Source: Sinorhizobium sp. B11
GTDB taxonomy: Bacteria > Pseudomonadota > Alphaproteobacteria > Rhizobiales > Rhizobiaceae
Reading direction: 5' to 3'
DNA length: 64,000 bases
Assembly (NCBI GenBank): GCA_039725955.1
Contig: CP091034.1
Span: 3,722,501 to 3,786,500 of the forward strand
The notes below the pieces were generated by a model. That model did no database searches. It was given only the letters and a program-made list of their open reading frames with translations, and was not told the origin of the DNA. Each line of letters starts with the position of its first letter. The stretch's first letter is position 1. The position numbers were made by a program, and so were the translations under genes. Shown here piece after piece: positions 42,841 to 50,824 of this stretch.

Positions 42841-43223
42841 GGGAGATCCGTTCTGATGGCTGAATTCAAATAAGGCAGGAATTCAACCACAATCGTAATC
42901 GCGCGCCTTGACGCAGGTCAACGCCGGACTGAGACGACGGATTTCGAAAGCACCTCACTCAATTCCAGAGGAAGTCCTCGCTTTCAATACGGGAAGCAAG
43001 CTTGAGCGTGCCGTCTGGCTGAACGACATAACGCTCGAATTGCCGAAGGCCGAAGTCGCCGAGGAAAGTATGTTTGATCACGGTGCCGGGCTTGTAGGGC
43101 GAATGAATAACCTTGCCGCCATAAGTCAGACTACCGGGAATAGGCTGATCCTCCGTCGTCGTACTACAGCCGGCGGCGAGGAGAAGCATTGCGACAATAG
43201 CGTATTTCATGGTGGATCCCCGG
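42804..43223. repeat. Direct repeat, left copy (usp 5' end and lipoprotein gene)
   Basis: A 420-bp segment from inside the usp coding region to GGTGGATCCCCGG, repeated in the same orientation at 47695-48114 with a constant offset of 4891 bp and about nine base differences by eye. Lower similarity continues to about 43310, where TGGTAGCGGAGG matches the 3' end of the tRNA-Met at 48193. Confidence 0.95.
42959..43210 (-). CDS. Small lipoprotein, left copy
   Basis: An 83-residue lipoprotein: MKYAIVAMLLLAAGC gives a lipobox with lipid-accepting Cys15. The short mature part (TTTEDQPIPGSLTYGG, then a beta-rich region ending in RIESEDFLWN) is not a recognised family. It is almost identical to the copy at 47850-48101 (two differences, both in the signal peptide). 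It lies upstream of usp on the same strand. Confidence 0.82.
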   Translation of the reverse strand: MKYAIVAMLLLAAGCSTTTEDQPIPGSLTYGGKVIHSPYKPGTVIKHTFLGDFGLRQFERYVVQPDGTLKLASRIESEDFLWN

Positions 43224-43538
43224 CTACGAAGCGTTTGCGCCAAAATTATACCGCCTGCGTGACGAACGCGCACTGATAGTTTTGGTTTCGGGGATAATTG
43301 GTAGCGGAGGTCCGTTCTTGCCATGACGCGTCCAACAGCCGCTCCATCCGTGCGACTTCATCTCGCGAGAGCGTGCCTCAAACAGCGAGGCTGACACCAA
43401 ATCTTAGAAATGCGATCGGTCTACTGGTGATATCTCCGATGAAAAAGAATGCCGCTCAGAATCAACGCGTTCAGATTGTCAAGGCATGCAGTCGCAGCTA
43501 TTCAAAAAGGCAACGAACTGAGGAAGAAGCCACCCGCC
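43224..43538. other. Left junction region without a gene
   Basis: About 315 bp between the direct repeat and the acyltransferase gene. Its first 90 bp resemble, at lower identity, the sequence between the right repeat and the tRNA (shared ATTATACC, then GTTTTGG/TTTTTTGT and TGGTAGCGG). The TGGTAGCGGAGG at 43299-43310 looks like a fragment of the tRNA-Met 3' end. The rest holds nothing recognised. Confidence 0.5.
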
Positions 43539-45449
43539 ATGCTGATGCAGAACAACACGGCCGCGAGACACACCTACCGCGCCGACATAGACGGACTGCG
43601 AGCGATTGCAGTCGTTGCGGTCCTTATCTTCCACTCTTTCCCACACGCTCTGCATGGCGGGTTCTTGGGCGTTGATGTCTTCTTCGTGATCTCGGGGTTT
43701 CTGATCACCGGGATTATCTCCGGCGGCATCGACCAGGGGACGTTCTCGCTATTAAGCTTCTATCAACGACGCATCCGCCGGATTTATCCGACCCTCATCC
43801 TCGTCCTGACAGCTACGTTGCTCGTTGGTTTTTTCATACTGCCGCCAACGCCAATGCATCGACTCGGGTGGCACATAATGGGCGCCGCTCTGTTCATCCC
43901 GAACTTGCTGCTTTGGAACGAGTCCGGATATTTCGACGCCGAATCTCTGACGAAACCGCTCCTTCATCTTTGGTCGCTCGGGGTCGAAGAGCAGTTCTAT
44001 ATCCTGTGGCCAGTCTTAATCTTGCTGGTGAAGCGGACCCCGATACGTCTCGCCCATGGCCTCGCGGCAGTTGTCGCTCTTTCGTTGGCTTACAACATCT
44101 ATCTCTCTTTTACCCTCCCGGCTGCGGCATTCTATTCCCCATTGAGTCGGGCATGGGAATTGGCCGTAGGCGGCCTTATTTCCTGCTTTCCAATTGGTTT
44201 CAGGACGAGGAACGCGAACACACTCGCGAGCGGATTCGGCGTCATCCTCATTGCGGCCGCAATGGTGTTTGCGAGTCATTCCATCTCTTCGCCTATATAT
44301 ATGGTTGCAGCCGTAGCAGGTGCTGGCCTCCTTATCACCTCTGGACCGAATAGCGATATCGCCCAGAGATTCTTGGCGTGCCGACCGATGGTAGCCATCG
44401 GGCTTATCAGCTATCCCCTTTACCTTTGGCACTGGCCAATATTGGTACTTGCGAGGGGAGACGCCCCTTTTTCGAACAACTGGACGCTCGCGCTTGTCGG
44501 GGTTTCCGGCGTGCTGGCGACAGTCACGTACACCCTAGTTGAACATCCATTGCGGCAAATCCCACTGGAAAAGGTTGTCGTTCCCCTGTTCATTGCTCTG
44601 GTCGCTCTAGGTGGCTTCGGAGCGGCTGCGAGCCATTTCGATTTTCAATCGCTCACCTATCCCCAAAAGATGCGCGATATTCTTGCTTATGGCCATTACG
44701 ACTTCCGGTCGAATGCAAGGATCGGCACATGCTGGCTTTACAAGCCGCTCTATATGCCAGATCAACGATATCACCCGGAATGCGACTTCGCTTCTGGGTC
44801 TAGTTCACCGAAAATAGCCGTCTGGGGCGACTCGCACGCCGGCCGGCTTTTCCCCGGGCTGTCGCTAGCAGCAGAAGGGAAAGCATCGGTTGCCATATTC
44901 GCGGCCGACTCTTGCCCGCCGATCAATAATTTCGGGGCATGTTCGAAGTTCACAGACGATGCACTCTCGGCGATTATCAGAAACAAGCCTGACATCGTTG
45001 TCCTCTTCGCTCGCTGGTCGTTCTATTCTGCGGACTATGCCACTGGGGCAGTCGGTGACGGCCTCAAGTTCTACCTGGACGCGCTTCAAAATGCAGGAAT
45101 ATCCGTCGCCATTGTAGGGCCGTTCCCGGAATACAGCGGGCAACTTCCAGACCTCATCTTCAATCAATGGCTGTCTAACAAATCGCGCGGGATACCAAAC
45201 CGCATCAATGACCTTCCGCGGGCCGATTCGGCGGCTGCCGAGCGCAGTCTGCAGGCGCTCGCCGAGGCGAGGAATATCCCCTATCTCTCCTTGATCGACA
45301 TATTCTGCAGAGACAACAGTTGCGCCACTTCATGGTCTGACAATCCGTCCGATCTCCTGACGTGGGACTATGGTCACCTAACGACTGGCGCGGGCCAATT
45401 TGTGGGGCGAAAACTGCTCAAGATCCTTATCGATCGCCCAAAAACCTGA
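43539..45449 (+). CDS. OafA/YrhL-type membrane acyltransferase with C-terminal SGNH domain
   Basis: A 636-residue enzyme. The N-terminal Acyltransferase_3 domain (about 10 spans) begins YRADIDGLRAIAVVAVLIFH and has GVDVFFVISGFLITG and SLGVEEQFYILWP. The periplasmic C-terminal domain carries the SGNH block I WGDSHAGRLFPGL and a late YGHLT block with the catalytic His. Such proteins O-acetylate LPS, capsule, exopolysaccharide or peptidoglycan. ATG 43539 with upstream GAGGAAG is preferred; the frame is open to 43449. It lies inside the insertion between the direct repeats, and its base composition looks lower in GC than its neighbours. Confidence 0.93.
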   Translation: MLMQNNTAARHTYRADIDGLRAIAVVAVLIFHSFPHALHGGFLGVDVFFVISGFLITGIISGGIDQGTFSLLSFYQRRIRRIYPTLILVLTATLLVGFFILPPTPMHRLGWHIMGAALFIPNLLLWNESGYFDAESLTKPLLHLWSLGVEEQFYILWPVLILLVKRTPIRLAHGLAAVVALSLAYNIYLSFTLPAAAFYSPLSRAWELAVGGLISCFPIGFRTRNANTLASGFGVILIAAAMVFASHSISSPIYMVAAVAGAGLLITSGPNSDIAQRFLACRPMVAIGLISYPLYLWHWPILVLARGDAPFSNNWTLALVGVSGVLATVTYTLVEHPLRQIPLEKVVVPLFIALVALGGFGAAASHFDFQSLTYPQKMRDILAYGHYDFRSNARIGTCWLYKPLYMPDQRYHPECDFASGSSSPKIAVWGDSHAGRLFPGLSLAAEGKASVAIFAADSCPPINNFGACSKFTDDALSAIIRNKPDIVVLFARWSFYSADYATGAVGDGLKFYLDALQNAGISVAIVGPFPEYSGQLPDLIFNQWLSNKSRGIPNRINDLPRADSAAAERSLQALAEARNIPYLSLIDIFCRDNSCATSWSDNPSDLLTWDYGHLTTGAGQFVGRKLLKILIDRPKT

Positions 45450-45612
45450 CGGTAAGGCGACTGGTGAGTGAATGCGCCGGAGACCGGGACCTTCGCGAAT
45501 GCCCCACTGCCTTGGAAAAGGCCGAAGGCATCTTGTCACCCGGTCCGACGGCTATAACTGGCTGACGATCGGCTTGTAAATATCCATTGTTCGTAGGTGC
45601 CGAGTACATCGC

Positions 45613-46671
45613 TCAATGGCGGTACGGCAAAACAAGATCGGCAATGCGGTTTACCTTCAACCAGACTGAAGGAACCTCCAACTCCCACACATCACCGGTA
45701 AGCGGGTCGGCGTGCCCTCCCGCAAAATATACCTTTCCATGAAAAACATAGGTCGACTGCTCATGTCGCGCGCGCCACGTCTTGGATAAGGCCAGGCGAG
45801 TCCACCTCTCACCATCGTCTGAGTACCAGATGCCATTTCGATTTAGCGTTTCTTTGCTCCATCCGCCAATCACCCACATTCGGTTCTGGTAGGTGATGGC
45901 GGAGAACCAGATGCGACCGTGCCATGGAGCATTGGACACCTTGACCCAGTTTACACCGTCCACAGAATTCCAAACGTCATTAAGAGCAATATAATCTGGC
46001 GTGTAAGATCCTCCACCCAGGACCCAAAGTCTCCCGTTGTAAACTATCGCCCCATGGAACGCGCGCGGCGTCCACTGGGCATGTTCAGTCACTTTTTCCC
46101 AGTTCACTCCATCGACAGAGCTCCACACATCATTCTTGAACGTCTGCTTGCCATCAATGATCTCGAGACCGCCGAATATCCAAAGGCGACCATTAAATTC
46201 AACGATAGGAGTTCCTGTACGCGGCGACCAGGCCGCTGCAGGATTCGCCTTGTTCCATATAACGCCATCATCTGAGTTCCAAACTGCATTGGTTGTCAAA
46301 TTGGCAGGATCAGAAAGTGTCGTTCCGCCCATTACCCAGATCTTGTTTTTGAACGGGATGGTCATGGGAAGGTCTGTGTAGTGGAATGGCAGTTTCTCTT
46401 GAACCATGTTCCATTTGACGCCATCCGCCGAATTCCAGACATCCCGCAACAACTCTGTAGGATTAGTTTTCCAGCCCCCCAGAATCCAAAGCTTGTCCTG
46501 AAATACAAACTCTCCAGCAGAGTCTCTCGGCTGCCACTCGGCAACAGCTATTCGCTTGAGGCTCGGAGCAGGTATTCCCGGCGAGCCGGCAGCCAGCCAG
46601 CCCATGAAAAGACAGATGCCGAACACGAGGAAAAGACAAAGATAAAGGATTTTCCTGGCAAATGAACGCAT
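45613..46671 (-). CDS. Membrane-anchored Kelch-type beta-propeller protein
   Basis: A 352-residue protein with an N-terminal membrane anchor (about 7-28) followed by six Kelch blades, each with a hydrophobic-GG pair (WILGGW, WVMGGT, WIFGGL, WVLGGG, WVIGGW, YFAGGH). Five blades end in a W-x-S-x-D-G-x-x-W unit such as WNSVDGVNW. The propeller probably sits outside the inner membrane and binds a sugar or protein; no catalytic site is evident. ATG 46671 has AGAGG upstream. It converges with the acyltransferase gene inside the insertion, and its codons look more AT-rich than core genes. Confidence 0.88.
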   Translation of the reverse strand: MRSFARKILYLCLFLVFGICLFMGWLAAGSPGIPAPSLKRIAVAEWQPRDSAGEFVFQDKLWILGGWKTNPTELLRDVWNSADGVKWNMVQEKLPFHYTDLPMTIPFKNKIWVMGGTTLSDPANLTTNAVWNSDDGVIWNKANPAAAWSPRTGTPIVEFNGRLWIFGGLEIIDGKQTFKNDVWSSVDGVNWEKVTEHAQWTPRAFHGAIVYNGRLWVLGGGSYTPDYIALNDVWNSVDGVNWVKVSNAPWHGRIWFSAITYQNRMWVIGGWSKETLNRNGIWYSDDGERWTRLALSKTWRARHEQSTYVFHGKVYFAGGHADPLTGDVWELEVPSVWLKVNRIADLVLPYRH

Positions 46672-46731
46672 GATTTGTACCTCTAAGTATTGGACGTACC
46701 CCATTCTATCCATAGTTGCCAATTCACTCAC

Positions 46732-47154
46732 CCCTAAGCTTTAATGGTCTCATCCACCTATTAATGATGGGGCGGCGGGGTTAGGCCACCATATTCCGTG
46801 CCGCCCGCGGGCTCGAAATCTTGCAAATGATTGGCGCCTCGATCTTGGCAACTCCGGTGCTGCCTATGTCGTAAAGGTGACGAAGGACAATGAGATTGTC
46901 GAGGCAAATGTTGGTCATCGTCCGCCCCCTAGGAAGCCAGAGTTTCGAACCGCTGATGAGCGAGCGGTTGCGCCCGTCGAAAGTTTGCCCGTCGTACAGC
47001 GACCGCCCATGACGGTCTCGGTGTTGCCGATGTGGACCGTTGGTGGATTGACCCATCAATATATACCCAGCCTGCCCAGTCGTTGAGTTCGACCGGGATT
47101 CGGATTTCTATCTAGTCACCAGCTAGGAGCCTATGCTAGGGCTTCGCCGGCCGA
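46732..47154. other. Region without a recognised gene inside the insertion
   Basis: About 420 bp between the Kelch gene and the recombinase remnant. A 92-codon frame on the minus strand (46781-47059) and a 69-codon frame on the plus strand (46877-47086) are open but match nothing known to me and have no good RBS. It may be further decayed mobile DNA. Confidence 0.4.
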
Positions 47155-47694
47155 CTGGGGGCTAAGGTCATCAAGTACTTCTCGTAAAAGTCCGCCGCGC
47201 CAATGTTCGGTCGCCCCGGCGTGGCGGATCCGATGATGGCGGCCGAGCGCGGCGAATTCAATATCCTCGTTGCCGGATCCGCCGACCGCGTATCACGTGA
47301 CATTGCCGACCTTGCCCACGTCCACAAGGTTTTGAAGTTCCGCAGTATCGACATGCAATGCGTCAGTGGCGGCCGGATGGATACCGTTCAGACAGGCATG
47401 TATGACATCGCTGGGCAGATGCAACGCGAGGAGGGTACAAGGTCAAGCGCGGAATGACCGACGTTGCGGCTTGTCGCGAGGGCACTGAACAATGAGGGCG
47501 TGCCCACACCTTGAAGAAAACAATGGTAAGGCTCGACGTTCAACGGAAATAGCATGCGCGGGAACAGTATGCTGCGGAATCCGATCTATGCGGGTCAGAT
47601 AGTTTGAAACCGCGTCCATATGGTCAAAGATCCTTCGACAAAAAAAGCGGTGCCTAGCATCAATGACGATTCGAAAATCGAGACAATCGACGCG
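47155..47694 (+). pseudogene. Decayed large serine recombinase
   Basis: A plus-strand frame with in-frame stops that keeps two blocks of a serine site-specific recombinase. The first, AERGEFNILVAGSADRVSRD then IADLAHVHKVLKFRSID, matches the resolvase catalytic domain. After a stop at 47455, ALNNEGVPTP, GNSMRGNSMLRNPIYAGQIV and NRVHMVKDPSTKKAV match the recombinase domain. Roughly 100 residues between them appear deleted, the N-terminal catalytic Ser region is missing, and several stops interrupt the frame. It ends abruptly at the right direct repeat. It is a remnant of the element that carried the flanking cargo. Confidence 0.85.
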
Positions 47695-47731
47695 CCGAGC
47701 CGTCGGTGGGCAGCAATATGCGATTGTACAT
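47695..47731 (-). pseudogene. usp 5' fragment
   Basis: The first 12 codons of the universal stress gene (MYNRILLPTDGS) repeated at the start of the right direct repeat, with no further usp sequence. It marks the edge of the duplication. Confidence 0.85.
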
Positions 47732-47849
47732 GGGAGATCCGTTCTGATGGCTGAATTCAAATAAGGCAGGAATTCAACCACAATCGTAATCCCGCGCCTT
47801 GACGCAGGTCAACGCCGGACTGAGACGACGGATTTCTAAAGCACCTCAC

Positions 47850-48101
47850 TCAATTCCAGAGGAAGTCCTCGCTTTCAATACGGGAAGCAAGCTTGAGCGT
47901 GCCGTCTGGCTGAACGACATAACGCTCGAATTGCCGAAGGCCGAAGTCGCCGAGGAAAGTATGTTTGATCACGGTGCCCGGCTTGTAAGGCGAGTGAATA
48001 ACCTTGCCGCCATAGGTCAGACTACCGGGAATAGGCTGATCCTCCGTCGTCGTACTACAGCCGGCGGCGAGGAGAAGAATTGCGACACAAGCGTATTTCA
48101 T
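47850..48101 (-). CDS. Small lipoprotein, right copy
   Basis: An 83-residue lipoprotein, MKYACVAILLLAAGC with lipid-accepting Cys15, identical to the left copy after the signal peptide (Ile5 to Cys and Met8 to Ile differ). It lies immediately downstream of tRNA-Met on the same strand. This, rather than the left copy, may be the original neighbour of the tRNA. The function is unknown. Confidence 0.82.
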   Translation of the reverse strand: MKYACVAILLLAAGCSTTTEDQPIPGSLTYGGKVIHSPYKPGTVIKHTFLGDFGLRQFERYVVQPDGTLKLASRIESEDFLWN

Positions 48102-48192
48102 GGTGGATCCCCGGGCAACGATATGCCGTGAGGCACCATTATACCGGTTACGCAACCCGTGCGCATCGACTGTTTTTTGTCGTTGATAAAGA

Positions 48193-48269
48193 TGGTAGCG
48201 GGGGGCGGAATTGAACCGCCGACCTCAGGGTTATGAATCCTGCGCTCTCACCAACTGAGCTACCCAGCC
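48193..48269 (-). tRNA. tRNA-Met (anticodon CAT)
   Basis: A 77-nt cloverleaf on the minus strand with encoded CCA. D arm GCTC-AGTTGGTGA-GAGC, anticodon loop TTCATAA, T arm GGCGG-TTCAATT-CCGCC. The acceptor stem pairs GGCTGGG with CCCCGCT, giving one T4-C69 mismatch and a G1-T72 wobble, and the anticodon stem has an A31-C39 mismatch. CAT could also be a lysidine-modified Ile tRNA; elongator Met is the first choice. Its 3' end faces the inserted segment. Confidence 0.85.
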
Positions 48270-48400
48270 ATTATTCAAACGAGCCTTTCGCGAAGCGCTC
48301 AGCCCGTCGGATGAGCGGCTTATTAAGAGCGTAGCAGCTTTGTGTCAAGCATATGATGGAGAAAAAGGCCGTGCCGCCGCATCGCCTTTCCCCGGGAATT

Positions 48401-49600
48401 TTACGCGGCCGCCGGCTGGCTCAAAAGCGCCTTCAGCGAGGCCTCTGCATCGGGCTCGCGCTCGGAACGTTCGATAAAGCCGCCGCCGAAGACGCGGGCG
48501 TCGTCGCCGGGAGCCGAATAGAGCGCACAGGCCTGGCCCGGCGCAATACCCGCTTCGCCGACCGTCAGGTCGACATAGGTGCCGCTCGCATCCATGTGCA
48601 GCACAGCCGGCGCCGGGGCGCGGGTCGAGCGAACCTTGGCATAGCAGGCAAAGCCTTCGCCTGACGTTGCAACCTGAAGCGTCTCGTCGCCCAGCCAGTT
48701 GACATCGCGCAGATAGACGCGGTGCGTCTCGAGCGCCTCCTTCGGGCCGACAATGACGCGGCGCGAGCGGGCGTCGAGATAGACGACATAGAGCGGCTCG
48801 CCGGTAGCAATGCCGATGCCGCGCCGCTGGCCGATCGTGTAATGCAGGATGCCCTCGTGCTGGCCGAGGATGCGGCCGTCGAGATGGACGATATCGCCGG
48901 CCAAAGCCGAATTCGGCTTCAGCTTGGTGATGATGTCGGAATATTTGCCCTGCGGCACGAAACAGATGTCCTGGCTGTCGGCCTTCTTGGCGACGACGAG
49001 CCCCATATCTTCGGCCAGCCGGCGGGTCTCTGCCTTCGGCAGCCCACCAAGGGGAAAACGCAGATAGTCGATCTGTTCCTGTGTCGTCGCGAAGAGGAAA
49101 TAGCTCTGGTCGCGATCGGCATCGGCCGGTCGGTAGAGTGCGCGGCGGCCGGGATTGCAGGACGACGGATTTGGACGCGAGCGGATATAATGGCCGGTCG
49201 CCAGCGCGTCGGCGCCAAGCTCCTTGGCAGTCGCCAGGAGGTCGGCGAACTTGACGGTCTGGTTACAGGCAACGCAGGGGATCGGCGTCTCGCCTGCAAC
49301 ATAGCTTTCCGCAAAGGGATTGATGACCGTTTCGCGGAACCGCTTCTCATAGTCGAGCACGTAATGCGGAATACCGAGCGTTTCGCAGACACGGCGGGCA
49401 TCGTCGATATCCTGGCCCGCGCAGCAGGAGCCGGCGCGGTGGACCGCAGCGCCATGGTCGTATAGCTGCAGCGTAATACCCAGAACATCATATCCCTGGC
49501 GTTTGAGAAGCCCGGCCACGACGGAACTGTCAACGCCGCCAGACATGGCGACGACGACACGGGTGTCTTCCGGCTTCTTGTCAAAATCCAGTGTGTTCAC
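48401..49600 (-). CDS. mnmA: tRNA-specific 2-thiouridylase MnmA
   Basis: A 399-residue enzyme that thiolates U34 of tRNAs for Lys, Glu and Gln. The PP-loop VAMSGGVDSSVVAGLL (about residues 17-32) binds ATP. The catalytic Cys pair lies in TPIPCVACN and later DSQDICFVPQG. The C-terminal beta-barrel region follows GQRRGIGIATGEPLYVV. GTG at 49600 gives the usual MNTLDFD-type N-terminus; a TTG at 49612 would add four residues. It is a core gene on the right side of the insertion. Confidence 0.93.
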   Translation of the reverse strand: MNTLDFDKKPEDTRVVVAMSGGVDSSVVAGLLKRQGYDVLGITLQLYDHGAAVHRAGSCCAGQDIDDARRVCETLGIPHYVLDYEKRFRETVINPFAESYVAGETPIPCVACNQTVKFADLLATAKELGADALATGHYIRSRPNPSSCNPGRRALYRPADADRDQSYFLFATTQEQIDYLRFPLGGLPKAETRRLAEDMGLVVAKKADSQDICFVPQGKYSDIITKLKPNSALAGDIVHLDGRILGQHEGILHYTIGQRRGIGIATGEPLYVVYLDARSRRVIVGPKEALETHRVYLRDVNWLGDETLQVATSGEGFACYAKVRSTRAPAPAVLHMDASGTYVDLTVGEAGIAPGQACALYSAPGDDARVFGGGFIERSEREPDAEASLKALLSQPAAA

Positions 49601-49819
49601 GGGTGCTGCCAAATTCTGTGCTGTTTCGATCCGCCTTTCTCACGTCGGAATGTGGCGGATTTCCTGTATTTCCGGCGGGATCGGCCGCCAGCCTGCATGG
49701 GCGACGGATATAGAAACTATTGGGCTCCGACGCAAGACCCGGCTTTTCCGGCGCTTCCGATGGCGTCATGCGCGGGTCATGCATTGCAGCTATTCGCAAT
49801 CAACCTTTGATAGACCGCA

Positions 49820-49838
49820 TTTCATCCCGTAGATGAAA
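49820..49838. promoter_or_regulatory. Inverted repeat upstream of the DMT permease
   Basis: TTTCATC-CCGTA-GATGAAA, perfect 7-bp arms, 27 bp before the permease start. It is a possible operator; the regulator is unknown. Confidence 0.35.
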
Positions 49839-49865
49839 CGACCCACCTCTTTAAGATTCGGATAA

Positions 49866-50822
49866 ATGACAGCCGCCTCCACCACGCTTCGTGGCGTCCT
49901 AGTCGCATTCGCGGCCTATGCCGTCTTTGCCTTCAGCGATGCATCCATCAAGGCCCTGCACGGTACAGTTCCTTCCTTCCAGGTCGCCTTCACAGGCGCG
50001 ATCCTCAGCATTGCCGCGCTGCCTTTCATCAAGGGACCGAGCGATTCATGGCTGGACATTTTCAGGACGACGAACCGGCCGCTCTGGATGGTGCGCTTTG
50101 CCGCGGGCGCGATCGGCGCGATCGCCTCTATCATCACCTTCACCAAGCTGCCGATGGCCGAGGCCTTCTGCCTGCTCTTCCTGCTTCCCTCCTTCGTCAC
50201 CATTCTCTCGGTCATCTTCCTGAAAGAGGATGTGCGCTGGCAGCGTTGGGCGGCCGTCATCGTCGGTTTTCTGGGTGTGCTCGTGGTTCTGAGGCCCGGT
50301 TTCCGCGAGCTGTCGATTGGCCATCTGGCGGCGACGATCGGCGCGATCAGCGCTGCCATCGCCATCGTTATCCTGCGCAAGCTCGGTCCGGCTGAAAAAC
50401 GCCTCTCGCTGTTTGGCGCGTCGCTGCTGGGCACCCTTGTCGTCAGCGGCTTGCTCATGCTTTCTGAGGTGGTGGCACCAAGCCCGCAGCAATGGCTGTT
50501 TCTCGCAAGCTACGGCCTGCTGGGGGCCGCCGGCAACGTCATGCTGATGACAGCAGCAAGGCTTGCTCCGGCAACCCTGGTGGCGACGCCGCAATATAGC
50601 CAGATGATCTGGGCGATTGCCTTCGGCTATCTTTTCTTCAATGACAGCGTCGATCTGCCGATGGCTTTCGGCATCGTGCTTATCATCTGCTCCGGTCTGC
50701 TGACACTGATCCGCGAACGCAAGCGCCGTGTGCCGCTGCCAGCCGCCGTCGCTTCGGGCGATGCACAGTCACCGATCGCCACGACACCGGTAGAAGGCGA
50801 TGCGGGAGCGCCGAAGCGGTAG
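49866..50822 (+). CDS. DMT-superfamily permease (two EamA domains)
   Basis: A 318-residue inner-membrane protein with about ten spans in two EamA repeats (first ending SVIFLKEDVRWQRWAAVIVG, second ending FGYLFFNDSVDLPMAFGIVL). The duplicated E-x-x-x-x-x-W/P..G-I pattern is typical of drug/metabolite exporters. The substrate cannot be predicted. A charged, Ala/Pro-rich C-terminal tail follows the last span. It converges with the MscS gene, 2 bp away. Confidence 0.88.
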   Translation: MTAASTTLRGVLVAFAAYAVFAFSDASIKALHGTVPSFQVAFTGAILSIAALPFIKGPSDSWLDIFRTTNRPLWMVRFAAGAIGAIASIITFTKLPMAEAFCLLFLLPSFVTILSVIFLKEDVRWQRWAAVIVGFLGVLVVLRPGFRELSIGHLAATIGAISAAIAIVILRKLGPAEKRLSLFGASLLGTLVVSGLLMLSEVVAPSPQQWLFLASYGLLGAAGNVMLMTAARLAPATLVATPQYSQMIWAIAFGYLFFNDSVDLPMAFGIVLIICSGLLTLIRERKRRVPLPAAVASGDAQSPIATTPVEGDAGAPKR

Positions 50823-50824
50823 AT

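Larger units (their letters stand above)
47695..48114. repeat. Direct repeat, right copy (usp fragment and lipoprotein gene)
   Basis: The 420-bp right partner of 42804-43223, same orientation, offset 4891 bp. Together the copies bracket 43224-47694. It ends 78 bp before the 3' end of tRNA-Met. Confidence 0.95.

Noticed and set aside
46781..47059. 92-codon minus-strand frame inside the insertion
   Set aside because: No RBS, no recognised motif, and surrounded by decayed mobile DNA; kept only as an unexplained open frame.
47443..47781. 112-codon minus-strand frame across the right repeat boundary
   Set aside because: It joins recombinase remnant and usp fragment in the wrong frame, so it is an artefact of the junction.
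42804..48114. Flanking direct repeats read as a composite transposon
   Set aside because: The repeats contain usp and lipoprotein sequence, no transposase and no terminal inverted repeats, so they are not insertion sequences.
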